Below, one piece after another: positions 33,630-46,813 of a DNA stretch of 64,000 nucleotides. Each line of letters begins with the position of its first letter. Within the stretch, counting starts at the first letter, position 1. The position numbers and the translations under genes were made by a program. The notes beneath the pieces are model-generated. The model made no database searches. It was not told where the DNA came from and saw only the letters and a program-made list of their open reading frames with translations. This DNA comes from Acanthopleura granulata. Taxonomy: Eukaryota; Mollusca; Polyplacophora; Chitonida; Chitonidae. The stretch spans positions 11,014,017 through 11,078,016 of the forward strand of contig JABBOT010000009.1 of NCBI GenBank assembly GCA_016165875.1. Reading direction: 5' to 3'.

Positions 33630-35630
33630 TTATACCTATTCCCCACTTGGAGAGGAAATTATCAATTTCTCTGGTGTGGTTACACATGTATTCGGTTACA
33701 AACTGGCTTTGTGTTAGGGCGAGACAAACTGCTACATTTAACGTTGTGGCTTTGTATTGGCGACAGTTGAATCAGCAACCTCCGAAGGTCTATTTCCTAT
33801 GCGAATATCCGCGTAGTACACAGCGTGAAAAAGATTCGCCATTTCAGCAGTTTCACGAAACATTCTGGTCCCCCATACTGTACTGGCTAAGTCATTATAT
33901 TCGTCAAGCAAAGTTACTATCCCACAGCAAAGTTCCTCCTACAAAATGCAGAAAATGTAAGCCATCTACAAAGAGCTTTTCTAAGTGATATTTAACGCAA
34001 ATATGCTTTTACAATTCAAAACTTTGAGCGTTCAGCCATAGTCCTTGCTCTCAAACACCATGTCGGTTTGAAAATAATACACTCCAATAAATAGATCCTT
34101 TCGATATAAGCTCTGGGGCATGCGCATTGCATTACGTTGGCTGGCCAAACATGGCAACAATGACCAAAATTCTTTTCTTAGCATTGTCGAGGCAACTTTG
34201 AATCAAAATAACAATTCTGTCCACTGTCACGTTACAATTGAGACCCGCGCCATACCGCGAAGCAACAATGAAGGGACGTCAATGCCATACAAAATCGAAC
34301 AAGGTCAAACGCCTTGGTTGTCATCCCGAACTGGTCTGTAACGAAAAAATCCTACAATTTCAATTCATAACCCATAAGAATGTAAAGGACATCATTGCCT
34401 CACACGAACATATTTCAATATTTTATCTACCCGACAAATTCTTACTAAAAAAGGAAAACAAGATTAACAACAATGCCTGAATGAAAAATATCGTGCATAA
34501 AGTGAGAATAGTGTATACTATCACAAAACAACGAATATCATGATACGAGAAAAACGTTATCAAAGTCCACGCGTTGGCAAATTATGGGAGGACTCATTGT
34601 GTCAATGAATTATCGCCCATGGGCATGAGCTCTCTAGTCATTTGGGTTAAGCCCAAATACTCAGGCACGAAACAGTTACTCTAACTAGAGTCAGGAAGAA
34701 TGAAAATTGTGGCAATTTGATGGGTTTAAAAACTATCCTCTTGCACACATGGGCATAATATTAAAACAAATAGACCTTTTGCTTTATTACTGGTTATGTG
34801 AAGACTAGTATGGCAAAAAAATACATTGTCCTTTTTATTACTAAGACATAGATGAAATCTGTGCTGTTTCTTACTTCAAGGGTCAAGCCGCAAATATGTT
34901 TAGCGATAATCGAAGACGAAACAAAAGGCGTAAAGAGTTGGTCCAAAATGTAAACTAAGATCCGTTGATCAATGACAGGAGGGTTCTTAAGTCTGTCATA
35001 GTTGAAGAACACGTGAGCTCGGATGCATAACGAAGTACTGACATTTTCCATTATCGACAAAAGACGAACTACTCTCTACAGCTTATTCCCTTAATAATGT
35101 AAAACTCTGAAGTAGACTATGGGGACTAATGTTCTGTTCAATGACAGTTTTTGTTCGAGAAAAAACTGGATACCTGTCATTATCGCGAGATTCTCGCCTC
35201 TTGGGAGAGATTCCGCGGGAAATTAAGATATCATGACGCGGAAATGGTTAGTGTTAAAAGAGAAAATCCGGAACGGACTTTCCAAGACAAGCTGGCCGCT
35301 GTAATCTTCATTTCCGACAAGCCGTTCTTTGCCTTTCATTTTGCATTAACCCGATATGTGTATAATACATAAAAGTATCGAGTTATGTTTCTAGAGGCCC
35401 CGGGTTAATGAAGGAAACCCAGTGAGCTAAGAGTCCAGGTAGGAGAAGTAGCGGAAAATCCAAATCTTTTCTTTGATATTTGATCCGTGGACATGCGAGC
35501 AAGTATCGCTGCGTCCGGGTGGCGTTCGGGTTCCCAAGAGCCCGTGTAAGACAGGCGCATTAGGCGTATACGTTACAGGTAACGGCCCGTCTTAACCAGG
35601 TGTCCGGTTTCTAGTTAAAGAACGAGGTAG
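33630..35630. other. Intergenic, nothing supported
   Basis: ORFs up to 113 codons (33647-33988) show no recognisable domain. No SINE or array is seen. 35150-35340 is of balanced composition. Confidence 0.5.
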
Positions 35631-35639
35631 AGTGTCCGA

Positions 35640-36570
35640 GGGGACTGAAATCTAACGGGGTGCGAGTGAGAGATGAAAGAGGATAAGGCTTCGCCAGGTA
35701 TACCTGTGATCGAGTCTCGAGCTAATAACTGGATATCTCTGCCGTCAAGGGGACAAGCGTCTACCACTGGCTAAAGAGACTGAAGTCCTCCAAGGCAGGC
35801 CCGTTAGCAATGATGGCCCATTGTCTCAGTGCCGACTCGATGAAAAGCTGTCAGGTATAATGACGGCTAGCTGATATGTTAACGTTGAAGGGGAAACCCG
35901 CACGCGAGCGCTGCATGGCCAACGCTATGCGTTTCACTCCATTGATACACCTGTAAAAAATAATCTGCGCCAGCGAGAGAGTAATTATCAAAGGGATCCA
36001 CGTGAGGTGATAAAAAGGACGAGGTAGAAAATAATTACAGAGGCTAATGTCCACTGATGGTTAACAGAGGAAGGGGGAGGGGAAGGGAAGGAGAGGAGCG
36101 GGAAGGAAACGCATTCAGCGCCATTATAACGGTGTGCTTCCCAGAGCCCATTTATTTTAGCGGTGATCGTCACAAATGTGAAAACAACAAAGTGTTTTCG
36201 GAACTTCTGCCGCCTTGATTTCAGGAAATGGAGAAAAGCTATTTACAACATTCACGTGACACTTATCCAATGAAAATACACAAATGGATGCATCGGATGG
36301 TATCAAATGACACATTTTGTCGTAAGATAGACGGCAATTTCAACGGGCGGTAAACTTACTATGGAATCAATTAAGTACAGGTGAGCCTAAAAGGTGCCGA
36401 CTTGCACAGGTAACACGATACCTGTCACATTACCGACAAGGTAAGAAAGTAATTAAGGGCCTCTGTGTGCAGACTCATAACGTATTGATCAGTAATCACC
36501 CTTAAAACACTAGCCTGGCGAATGGGTCAACCAACCCACGTGACACGTAGGCTATGTCTCCACAGGTACA
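35640..36570. other. Candidate regulatory block
   Basis: The block is SINE-free and balanced in composition. It includes a TCF/LEF-type ATCAAAGG (35987-35994) next to CACGTG (35999-36004) and several TAATTA-type cores. A purine-rich GGAAGGGGGAGGGG tract lies at 36068-36105. No conserved reading frame is visible. Confidence 0.35.
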
Positions 36571-37240
36571 GGAGTTGACACAAGTCTTCTCTTAACAACT
36601 ACCATCACCTGAGCCAAACACTTCGAGTTCAAACGTGTTAATTGCTCGAAATGAGACCGGATTCCATTTCACACTATTTCCAGGAAACCTTATATAGTGG
36701 CTATCTGCGTTGTGATATAGTTCTGTCATGCAGTAAAAAGAAGGAAAAGGCAGAAAATTGGAAAATCGAACAAAACATATAAAAAAATCCAAAAAAGAAT
36801 TTTCCTGATAGTATGAGAAACACTACAAGGTGCAGAAAGATGCTTCCATGCGTTGTGGTGCGTGGTAAATACAGGTAAAAAAAAAACCTACAGCTACGCT
36901 GTTTGTAAGAAATAACATCAGTGACACATTATCGAACGTGTTACTGCAATACGTAAGCTTGTATTGTACTGTTTACTGTCAAACTGGGGGAATTTATATG
37001 GAAAAAATTTAAAACACGAGGTCAGGCAGAATCGCTTTCAAAGCATTAAAAAGGAAAGAATAATAATAATAATGGTGCAAAAATAATTTTATCTCTGTCT
37101 TAATCAGAGTTGATTGTTACCATGGCCAAGGACATAAAAGACACATCTATGACTCGGTCATATTTATGTAACGCGGTGAACAAGGGACAACTGCATCAAT
37201 ATTACGTTACCCCGACAAATTGTATCTACACGTATATTCC
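36570..37240. other. AT-rich intergenic, nothing seen
   Basis: A short (TAA)n tract lies at about 37060-37075. No gene or mobile element is recognised. Confidence 0.5.
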
Positions 37241-37241
37241 T

Positions 37242-37300
37242 TTATTTTATTGTCGTTTCACGGCTTACTCAAGAAGCATTCATTTTGCCCGACACCAAAA
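37242..37300 (-). mobile_element. SINE 3'-end remnant
   Basis: TTTATTGTCGTTTCACGGCT followed by TACTCAAGAAGCATTCATTT and TGCCCGACACC matches the SINE 3' block with several changes. Confidence 0.6.
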
Positions 37301-40300
37301 TTCATGACTGTACAGGAAACCGACGTTCCAAGAGTAAAGCCCGCTGGCTGTACAAGATCAATATTTGTGGAATGCATATATGATTTCCGAAGAACTTAAA
37401 GAGACATGGTCGCCCAAAATTTGGATTCTGAAACAAATTCTGATGGCGACGTTTTAAAGAAGTTTTGAAGTTCGTTCATAAACTGAATCAGTCACGTTGA
37501 AATGTAAAATATTCATTAAAGTATGTAGTTTGTACAAGACCAGATAAGTTCTGTCGTTATTCGCATTCAACATAAAGGGAACGGGCCATGTTCGACGTTT
37601 AATACCGCTACAACAACAGCATTTGCACCCACCTATCAAGCAGTGTAGTTTTGCAACAAGTGACCATCAATTACAACTCCAGATTGCTTGTTAACTTGAT
37701 GAGCTCTCTTTTACCTATCTTTTTGGCCGATCCTGTTAGTACCGAAGCGCAAGTCCAAGCGCGTATCATCATCCACGTTTGTTTACATATGAAGTTTACC
37801 GAGCGGTGGGCGCATGTTCCAGTTCCATTGAATTGACAGCCCTTATTTGACTATTCGGGCAGAGTTTTCAGTTTTTTGTTATCTTGAAATATTCACTGAA
37901 CGTACAATGCTGGGGGTTAGATTAACGAAGAGCCTGTAACTTTTACCTCTTGAGAAAAATACCTAATACCCATGTCAGTCAGTAACAACGCTAAAATACC
38001 TAACATTTGGGCGACCATGTCCCTTCAACGCGTACATAACCACCTGTATATAAGGGGTCCCACAATGGTGCACTCGAACACATATTACCACCAAAGCCGG
38101 AGGATCTCGAAAATCTCGTGTCCAAGACTGGGATTGAACTCTTGTCTCCCACCGATCGCAGGGCAAGTGTACAAGCCCGATTGGAATTGTTTTAGATCGT
38201 AGTGGCCATTTTAGGACAATTGGAGTAAACGACGTGCCCGGCGCCGAATTTATTCACCCAATCATCCAGCAGAACACTATCATCTATAGTTCAAGCGATG
38301 ACATGTTTAGTGGTACATTTTCCTATCGCTCATACAGACATCGCCGTATGATCAAAGTTTTTGCAGTTTGTCCCAAAAAGATGGGGACAATCTATTTTTG
38401 CTACCAGGTGGAGATACAGATCAGAGCTATTGGCCGCGCATGCACTGCCTCCTGATAACTTGTAACTTTTTTTTTTCTTTTTCTTTTTCTTTTTGCTTTT
38501 TGCTCATAACAGGTCGACATGGAAATTGGCGAGTTGTTAAATTGAAAATCAACCGAAAATCTTACAGGCGTTTACAAAAGCATACAAACAAGTAATACAT
38601 AAATTTGAAATTTTAAAACACTCTTCTTAAGATAACACTGGTGGGGTGCTCAACAATTTTATTTGTAAAGCTCTAAAATAAGCATGAAAGTTGCATTTAA
38701 AATTTTAACTTATGTCAGAGATGGCTTTTAAGTGGAATCCCATGTATGCATGATAATTAAGCTGACTTAATACAGACCAACCCATGAACTTCTTATTTCA
38801 CCACAAGGAATAGATATGAACTCTAATGATCAAAAAAATGAAATTTAGTGCTTCTAGTAAAACTTAACATCAAGAAGAACGCAACATGTAAGTTATAAAT
38901 GTGTACTAAGTTTTGTGCTGCTTTGCGACTCGGGGGCGGTATACACGTCGCTTTCTTGGTGTGCACAAAGTAGAAACCTATCACAGCTACTAATCTGTGC
39001 GCTACTATTCTTGACAATGCACGGGAAGTGATTTTTATTACATTTATACATTGTCAGGTACGCCAGTACCCATTCTTAGAAAAGCGTGAGAAATCGGCAA
39101 TCCGCTGTAACCAACAAATTGTAACTGGCGCTTTACGCCCTCTTACAAAGAATGTGTCAGTTTATTACACATGCGATGGCCGCCAGTTTTACCGTGTGGA
39201 GGGAACCGCGGTGAGCTCCAAGGAAACCATCCTCCTCAGTTAACCTCGTACACACAAAAGAAGAATCTGCTGAATTCAATAGAGATTCTGACCGAGTAAG
39301 GCTAGAATGTATTCTGTTATTATTCTACAATACTGTGTCTTACTCGACTTAATATTCCGTGAGTCTATAATACAATCTTTATGTTAAATTAACAGAATAT
39401 ATGTGTGTTATGTTTCACAGAATGATCTGATACAATAGCAGAATCCATTCAAGCACGACTCAAGACATCAAACTTCGTGTTAAATTTACCAGATTACTTT
39501 TCGGAAAGTACCTGACACGAGGAATACTAGCTCACATCTCAATCAGAGTTGTCAATCAGTAAAGCACTGGTTTAGGCTTACAGCGTAACAATAGGCTGTA
39601 TAGCCTTCTTTGTACTACAGAGTCGCACAGGTAAATCGGGGCAGCTTGATTTTTTATCCGTGAAAGCTCTACAGCCTGGGAGCTTCCGAACATCAAGCAC
39701 GCTAAGCCGACTGTGATGGAAATAATTATCACGTTGTAGAATGATGCGGAGTGACAGGGGCACAATATCCACCTCACGCCCACCGTGGCTATCCGGTTAC
39801 CTGCTCGTTTTATCACCAGCCACAATCCGGCCCGGCCCCAACCGGGCATAATGCACGGGGGCAGGGGATCTTCTAAAAAACCCCATGAATGAAAGCACGA
39901 AAACACACACACATGTACAGGCCTACTAAAAAAGCTATACTCGGCAACGAGTCAATCGGTGCTTCGGCCCAGCATGGACAGATCGCTTCAGTCCACGGCC
40001 ATTGTGACCCCCAACTATTGCCTTGTAATCAGAGTAATTCAAACTTGTCGTCTTCACACTGAAGCTTGAAATTGATAAGGTGAAATTATAGGTGTGAAAC
40101 GGCGCGGACCTGGGCGAGAACAAACGGCTATGAAGAACGACTGGTAAATACCGTATCGACAGCTGCCGCCACAGGCCTCTTTCCATTGAAAAAGACAAAA
40201 ATGTATACTGCACGGGATGGGGAACAAGACGTTGCACAGGAGTATTACACTCTCCTATAAACATTCGAGTCACTCATTCACATATTTTCTCTCTGTACAT

Positions 40301-40550
40301 ACAAGGTACCATGCCTCATTAAATGGCACTCAGCTGGACCTAGACTAAGAGAACACACCCTGCTAGACACATTTGCACAGGCCCTTATGTAGATGGTATC
40401 CTGCACCAGTTAATGGCGGCACATAGGTACATTTCTCAAAGCCTTGTATCGGGTACTGCAATGTCTCAAACCATGAGGAAATTAATAACTGCCACATAAC
40501 TTTTATCTTTTATCATGCAAACAGGTTCCAATCATCAACTGACCAGGGAA
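37300..40550. other. Intergenic, nothing supported
   Basis: It includes a polypyrimidine (CTTTTT)n tract at 38465-38500 and a tRNA-like GGGATTGAACTCTTGTCTCC fragment at about 38130 that may be an old SINE. A SINE-like degraded stretch lies at 39129-39212 (CTTTACGCCCTCTTAC, GATGGCCGCCAG, GGAGGGAACCG). The 118- and 112-codon ORFs on the - strand (39556-40273) have no recognisable domain. Confidence 0.5.
39129..39212 (-). mobile_element. Probable degraded SINE
   Basis: GCGCTTTACGCCCTCTTACA, then ATGCGATGGCCGCCAGTTTT, ACCGTGTGGAGGGAACCG resemble successive SINE blocks in reverse orientation, with many substitutions. Confidence 0.4.
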
Positions 40551-40559
40551 GTTGATCTC

Positions 40560-40790
40560 CTATTGCTAGTTCTTTGTTATTGTTGTTGGTGGTTCCGGAC
40601 AGATATTGAAAGACATAAAAACGAAAGACAACAATATGGAGAGCAAAACCAGAGCAGCGACAACAGTGTGATGGCTGGCAACTGGGTGTTACGTTACCAA
40701 TGAAATACGTCCTCTTGTTAATTTTCCTCGGTTAGGGTTTTATTGTAATTGTTCACGTAAATGCTTAAAGAGTGAGGACTGTCAGGACCC
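40560..40790. repeat. Dispersed repeat family 2, copy 3
   Basis: GAGAGCAAAACCAGAGCAGC, CTTGTTAATTTTCCTCGGTT and GTAATTGTTCACGTAAATGC align by eye with 14255-14365. Confidence 0.45.
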
Positions 40791-43428
40791 CTAGCAATAG
40801 GACTGTACAGGAAATTTTGTAAGACTTGTCAAGACATGCTTTGCGGCGGAGCGACTCTCCTTACTGCACACAGACATACACGTAGCGTGTGTTACCTTGG
40901 CTCCCAATCTACTACATGCAGGGTGCAAAAACTATAGAAAACGGCTTGACAGAGGCTAAGACTTTATATCCTAGAAATTAACTTTGTGAAGTCTCAACAG
41001 CTCCTATGGTATGCCAAATCTCGAACACTTTGTAAGGGCCCATTAAACTGGACAAGGACATTAGATTAAGTATTTTAACAAATTGATAAATAATGATAAG
41101 ACTATAAAAACACATCACTGCATACTGATGTAATGGGCGCTTTCGAGTAATATATTCTCATATAACAAGGTATTCATCAGAGATATAAATGTAATATCAC
41201 ATTCATTGCTGCACGTGTAAATCACATGTTATATAATACACGACAGGTGCATTATCACACTTATTACTGCAAGTGTGATATCAAATTTGAGCTACAAGTA
41301 TAACTGCATCACAACTTGTACTACAATCAAGTTAGGTGGCCCTGGCTTGTGAGACGGAATATACCTGAATAAACATCCAAGAAATAAACAAACAAATATA
41401 AATTGCAAGATTCAAGGTACAATGTAGCATTGATCCGCCTCTCATCTAAAAAGGGTTATCTTTTCACCATTAATTCACTTGAATTTATGCTTCATAGCTC
41501 AAATATTTCTTCATATGTTCATACATTTCAACATGTCCGTAACATCGCCGTTCACTGATACTGAAGATGTAAGCTGACGACGACAGATGGGAGTTTACGC
41601 GTGCAAAGCCTCTTTAAGGCACTCGGCTTTGATAGAGTTCCATCTTAATGTCACTTTCTTTCTTCAAAATACCTGCAACACTTAACAAAAGACGACACGT
41701 GGATCTATATCAAAGTTGAAGCGAGTCGTCCGTTCGTTTTTGTAAGTCATCTTTATCTATAAGATTGATTCTTGAGCCTAAACGTACTTCAGCAGCTATA
41801 GCGGCTATTGTCCCACGCGTCGATGGCAAGGCGGCGCGCACAAATTACCAGTCACGTTAACAAAAGGTTGCGGCCCTTCTTCCTAGTTTTCATCCCCGCC
41901 CTTTCGTGATTTAAGTGGCTCTTTGCCCTAAGACAGAATAAAGCGCATTCAGTTACAATTCAAACCTACATGCCTACTGACCACGCAAGGGAGGCCATAA
42001 ACAACATTTCTTCCGCAAGGTACGAGTCTTGCTCATAGGGCTTCACCCTTAAACCCAAGTAATCCACTTCTTCGAGTCGAATTGACACCGTCAAAGACAA
42101 TAAAAGAAACTACAAAGAAACCTGCCAAAGATTTACCGAGCCACGTGTGATTTTCTTTGCCTCGGTGCAAAATAAGTCTTTATTTTTTTTTCCTTGTCAA
42201 GATGCATACAGAGACCACTTTTTTGAATATCTTCAGGCATTAAAACGTTAACAATAATCAAGAATCCATGGTGTTTAAGGAGTCCTTTGGTTCAACAAAA
42301 CACCTTTCAATGCTCTGTACTTAACTATACACCAGCCAACATAGCTTTCTTCAAACACGTAAGTCTGCATTAAAGTTTCTAGAAATGCCATGGAGACCAT
42401 CGTTGCACATTATATCACAGATTATTGTAGTCAGTGATTTCACCAACACCCACATAATTTATTTTCTTTTGTTTTGTTTTCTTTCGTTCCCTTTCCTTTT
42501 ATTCACATCAGACCGAATGGGTCTATATGGACGCAGTAACAGGACCACTAACTGTAGTATATTTAACAGATGTGTAACAAATAATAATATATATAATAAT
42601 ATATAATATGCACGTACAGCCCAATGGACCAAGACTACACTTCTTTATTCCACAATGAATAATATTATCCCATAAAATATGTACATGTAGTATAAAGATG
42701 AACCAAGTCCCCCCTATGCTAATGTACTTCAATCCGTTAGAATGGCAACAGCTTTTGGCAATGAAGTTTAAAGTTATTTATCGGCGTAAATGTATTGATA
42801 TCAAGATCCTGTTAGAAAAAAATGAAATACGTTTGCGGTTTAAAGCAAATACTTTTTATCCGAATGTTAATTTGATTCGCGGAAGGATGAAACAAATAAT
42901 TATATCTTCGTACCGAAACATGATATTTTAATTATTGCCACGCAGTTTAATTAAATGTAAAGTCATTGTTTTCGTTTTTCAAAACAATTTGTGTTATAAT
43001 CGCAATATTCAAACGCAGTATGCATTAATACGACACTTATATCCATGTTCAAACAAAGTTGCCTTTTCTCCACGTATAACCTCACCTTTTCAAAGTTTCA
43101 ATACCAAACCGGTACAGCGTCTGCATGGTACATATGGAGACACAAGCGACAGCTGGCTCGGTGAGCTAAAGCGTTGATCAGACGAGTCCTTCTAGTATGT
43201 CTCCTATGTGTAAGATATACATCTTTGTTGTTAATAAAACGTAGGGAGAATCTGAACATTCAGTGCAGGTGGTTGGGCTCGTTCAGCACCTTCGCAGGGT
43301 ACAGTAATGCTACAACAGGGAAGACGCCACAAAACAAGCACCGGCATGCACATGCAGGCTGAAACGTATCTCTTAGTCCCACTGCCGCTTTCAGTATATG
43401 GAGATTTTGTGGTATACACATATATTTA
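40790..43428. other. Intergenic, nothing supported
   Basis: 41130-41330 has loosely repeated CACATT/GTGATAT blocks resembling a degenerate array. 41560-42140 is more balanced in composition. 42570-42608 is an ATAATAATATAT microsatellite. ORFs of 60-80 codons have no motif. Confidence 0.5.
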
Positions 43429-43429
43429 C

Positions 43430-43525
43430 TATTTATTTATTAATTTATTTAGTTAACTAGTGCCAATAACTCAAGAATTTTTCACTTATAAGACGAGGGT
43501 CAGGTTCATGGGGATGAAGGAAACC
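43430..43525 (-). mobile_element. tRNA-derived SINE, degraded
   Basis: TTTA tail, CAAGAATTTTTCACTTATAA, GACGAGGGTCAGGTTCATGG and GAAGGAAACC match the SINE 3' end in reverse orientation with many changes. Box-like sequence continues weakly to about 43700. Confidence 0.65.
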
Positions 43526-43529
43526 AAAG

Positions 43530-45240
43530 TATGCTGTGTACACCACCGGACCTTAGCCCGGTATATCTAAAAAACATCCTTACTTAAAGCCGCAACCAAA
43601 CCAGTGATGAGTGGTTTCGAACACGCGGCCTCATTGTTTCGAGGGACTGATATTCGCAGCGAGCCATGCATTGCTGTAATCACCTAAACCAGCAAGGCCC
43701 TCGCATGTGGCTTTGAAAGCTACGGTTCTGCCTTGTGTCGCTACCTCCAAACGATCTGGTATACATCTCCAAGACAATGACAGATCCAAGAAATAACCAT
43801 TAATATAAAATACTAAATGCAGGGATGTTTTGGTGTTTTTTACTAGACCTATGCAGGTTCATGTTTAGTTCCACCTGTATTCAATTTAAATCTCAACCTT
43901 AAAACGTTATGTCGAAATTTTAAGAAGTTAAAAAAGTAAACTTCAGTTCTTAAATTTTAATTTAACACATTTTAAGATTTAATTTTTTTACAACTTAAAA
44001 ATTCAATTTTTAAATCTTTTAAAGCTGAATCTCATGCAATGAACTAAGACAATAAAATGATCAATTCGTTTAATGTACATTTCAATACATTTCTATCATT
44101 AAATTTAACGTTTATTAACTTTAATAGCTTACAACCTAGCATGACGAAACAATCATTTACTCCGTGTTTCACTTGAGAACATTTGAATTTATTCAAGCTT
44201 CAAAACCAGGTATCGCCATGATATGGCTGACAAAATGCAGGTGTGGCGTAAAGCGATAATGATTCATACGTTCAAACCCAGGTATGAATCCATCAACTGG
44301 CTCCTATGGCTTCATATCAAACCGCATGAATCCCTTTTCCTATCCACTGTGTCGACTTATCGATGTCCCGTATGGCACTACCTTACACAAGTAGTGGATG
44401 ACTAGACTTCCCAAATCTTCACCCAGAAACTTCAACCTATACTGCTGATACCAGCCAGCCAGACTTTACCAATCTATAAGACAGCTTTTGCTTCGCAATC
44501 CGGCCCAAAATAAGAGAACTTAGCTAAACTGATTATATACGAAAACACTCAACAAACATTAGTTGGGATTATACGGTCACTGAGATCTATAACATAATTA
44601 CAAGTTTATCACGCACAATTCGTGTACACTGGATCAAAGCCTCTGTTATTTGTGTATACGTGAGAATGTAAGTCTACTACACAAGAAGAGAAGGCTCAGT
44701 TGATTTTTTAAAACTCTTAATGGGATGAGAAACAAGAAAAAAACCTTTTCCCAATGCATCTGGGCGTAGTTTACGAGATATGTACATCAAAGCGAATGGT
44801 TGGAGAACAGTACATGTTCATGATCGTAAAGTGAATTTTTAACACAACTTCCGAAGACGTATGGAGAAAAAATGATATATCAGTGTAAAAGAGGGGTATA
44901 GAATAGCGAACCCGAAACAAAGGCTGAATATTGTTTTATTTCTATGTCAAGAGACTTGTTCAGTTAATTCTAACGGTGCAATCCTGTACATTGGAGCTGG
45001 AGATGGCCATATAAAAAAAGAACATAAAGAGCAGGGAAACAAGAGTCCGGAAGAAGCCATGAGAACGTTAGAGAGACAAGTCTCTAATTTACGTTATGAG
45101 AAAAGATCAAATCCGTAGACGCAAGCACCTCAGGCGTGAACGATCCATGCAACTCTATCTCATGGCAAAAAAGATAAAACATTCATTGCCGAGAAAACAT
45201 AACTCGATTGTTGAGAGATGCTGGCGTTGTGTTTCACCGC
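43530..45240. other. AT-rich intergenic, nothing supported
   Basis: 43880-44030 is very AT-rich with interleaved TTAAAATT motifs. No gene or mobile element is recognised. Confidence 0.5.
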
Positions 45241-45242
45241 CT

Positions 45243-45282
45243 GGGGGAAGGGAAGGGAAGGGAGAGGGAGGAGGGGGAGGGG
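45243..45282 (+). repeat. Purine tract, G-quadruplex candidate
   Basis: (GGGAA)n passes into GGGAGAGGGAGGAGGGGGAG. At least six runs of three or more G within 40 bp. It creates low-complexity Gly/Arg stretches in an overlapping 196-codon ORF, which I do not accept as a gene. Confidence 0.8.
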
Positions 45283-45479
45283 CAAACGGACGTATACACA
45301 AACGATATTAAAACCCGCACCCGGGGCTGATTGGACGCTTAGGGTGGAGGTAAAAACATGGGATATTAACAAAAAACGGGGGGGGGGACTGAAACTCAGC
45401 TCAACTCAACAAATTATAATTAGCGGAAAAAGGACTGAATCAAATCAAGCCTTTATTAGTAATGACTTGATAAAAGATG

Positions 45480-46040
45480 CATGCGGTTGTCTGTACCTAT
45501 GCCAGTTGGTGGCCCAGCTAGCAGCGGATGGGAGGCAGGCGGTCTGGGGCGCCCCCTGTCGGCTGACAAGTCAGCTTTACGCTGTGCCACACGCAACACA
45601 GTTCTCCTTAAGTTTCATTTCGTCAAACTGCACAAGTTTCCTCGGTGCGAGTGAGATTGCCCCTGAGCTCGGCGTGTTAACAGAGCGTGCAGACGATGGT
45701 CTAACTCTTCTTAAGATACCCGATGCTGGAGGAGTCGCGCACTGGGAGCCAATCAAAATCTTTGACTGCCCTCATGTGCTTCAGCTTACCCACCGGGGTT
45801 ACCCGTAAATCATGCTCATCTAGACTGTTGCTTGTCTGCAAACGCGCCCCGGCACCGTGGGTCGAAAACTTGTCCCAGTTATTGGCTGAAGAGCGTCATG
45901 CAACCTAGTCATAAATTTCGATCCCAATACTATCAATTAACTTCCCCGCGACAGGGGCCTGTATATCACCCACACCAGGGGTCAGTCAAGCGTAGGTAAC
46001 TCTAAACGGTAAGAGTTTGCGGTAACAGGATTATGGTGGA
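45480..46040. other. Candidate regulatory block
   Basis: A GC-balanced stretch without SINEs. It includes GGCGCCCCCTGTCGGCTGAC and several CpGs. The 196-codon + ORF (45218-45808) covers part of it but has no recognisable domain. Confidence 0.35.
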
Positions 46041-46049
46041 TAAACAATG

Positions 46050-46610
46050 TGAGGATGATGACGACGCGGGCGCTGGGTGAACCATCAACCCACCCCACCG
46101 CACCCCGGTTCTCTCTCCCCCCCCGGTCTCCCCCCCCCGCCACTCTCTCCCTTTCTCTCTCTCCAATACTTAATAGTTTCTCCCTCCGCCCACCACACTC
46201 TCCAAGCACCCTCTTCTCCGCTTCACGTATCACTCCAATTCTGTGGCCAGCAGTAATTCCAAACTTGTGTGTTGGATTTCATCCGAATCATCAAAGTGAA
46301 ACCGCGATTCAACCAACACTTAATGGCGTCTGCCGAAGACGGTAGGATGCGCGCAAAACAAACCGAAAGCGACAACCCATATCGGGATCGAGACGCTCGC
46401 GGGATAATGTGACTCCATCTGGTGGCGACGCGACGGCAAACGGTTCTGCCAGAAGCAGGACTGATGTCGACACAGGCCACTGCGCCACGAGATTGGTGTC
46501 CCGTGCTCCGCCTCGCCTGGCGCGGCATTGAACACATCTTTCGTTCACATTCCCGGTGGCAAATGAATCACGACAGCATTCTACACAGATTAAGAACAAC
46601 ATCATGATGA
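46050..46610 (+). promoter_or_regulatory. CpG-rich, pyrimidine-tract promoter-like region
   Basis: A long C/T tract (46108-46230) is followed by CpG-rich sequence. An ATG at 46323 opens MASAEDGR... and stays open for 29 codons, with GGTAGG after MASAED that could serve as a splice donor. No downstream exon could be matched. ORFs on both strands (61-104 codons) reflect the low stop-codon density of GC-rich DNA. Confidence 0.3.
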
Positions 46611-46813
46611 TTAACTTTGCAAACGTGAGTCAAGAAAGGAAAGCCGGAACAAAATTTTAAACAACTACTTTTACCCCTCGATCTGCTGCTCATAAAATAA
46701 GCAGGACCTGATACTGAAAAAAAAGCGTAAAAATAGGCATGAACTACATGCAATCCAATCACATCTACAGCGGCCATCGGCTTACTTTTTTTCTTTTCCT
46801 TCACTGCTGCTCA

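Noticed and set aside
45218..45808. 196-codon open frame, the longest outside Tbx2/3
   Set aside because: It begins in a low-complexity Gly/Arg stretch produced by the purine tract, has no recognisable domain or bounded exon, and lies in GC-balanced DNA where long frames arise by chance.
46049..46605. Five overlapping ORFs of 61-104 codons
   Set aside because: Mutually exclusive frames in CpG-rich and pyrimidine-tract DNA with no domain; only the short ATG frame at 46323 was kept as a speculative first exon.
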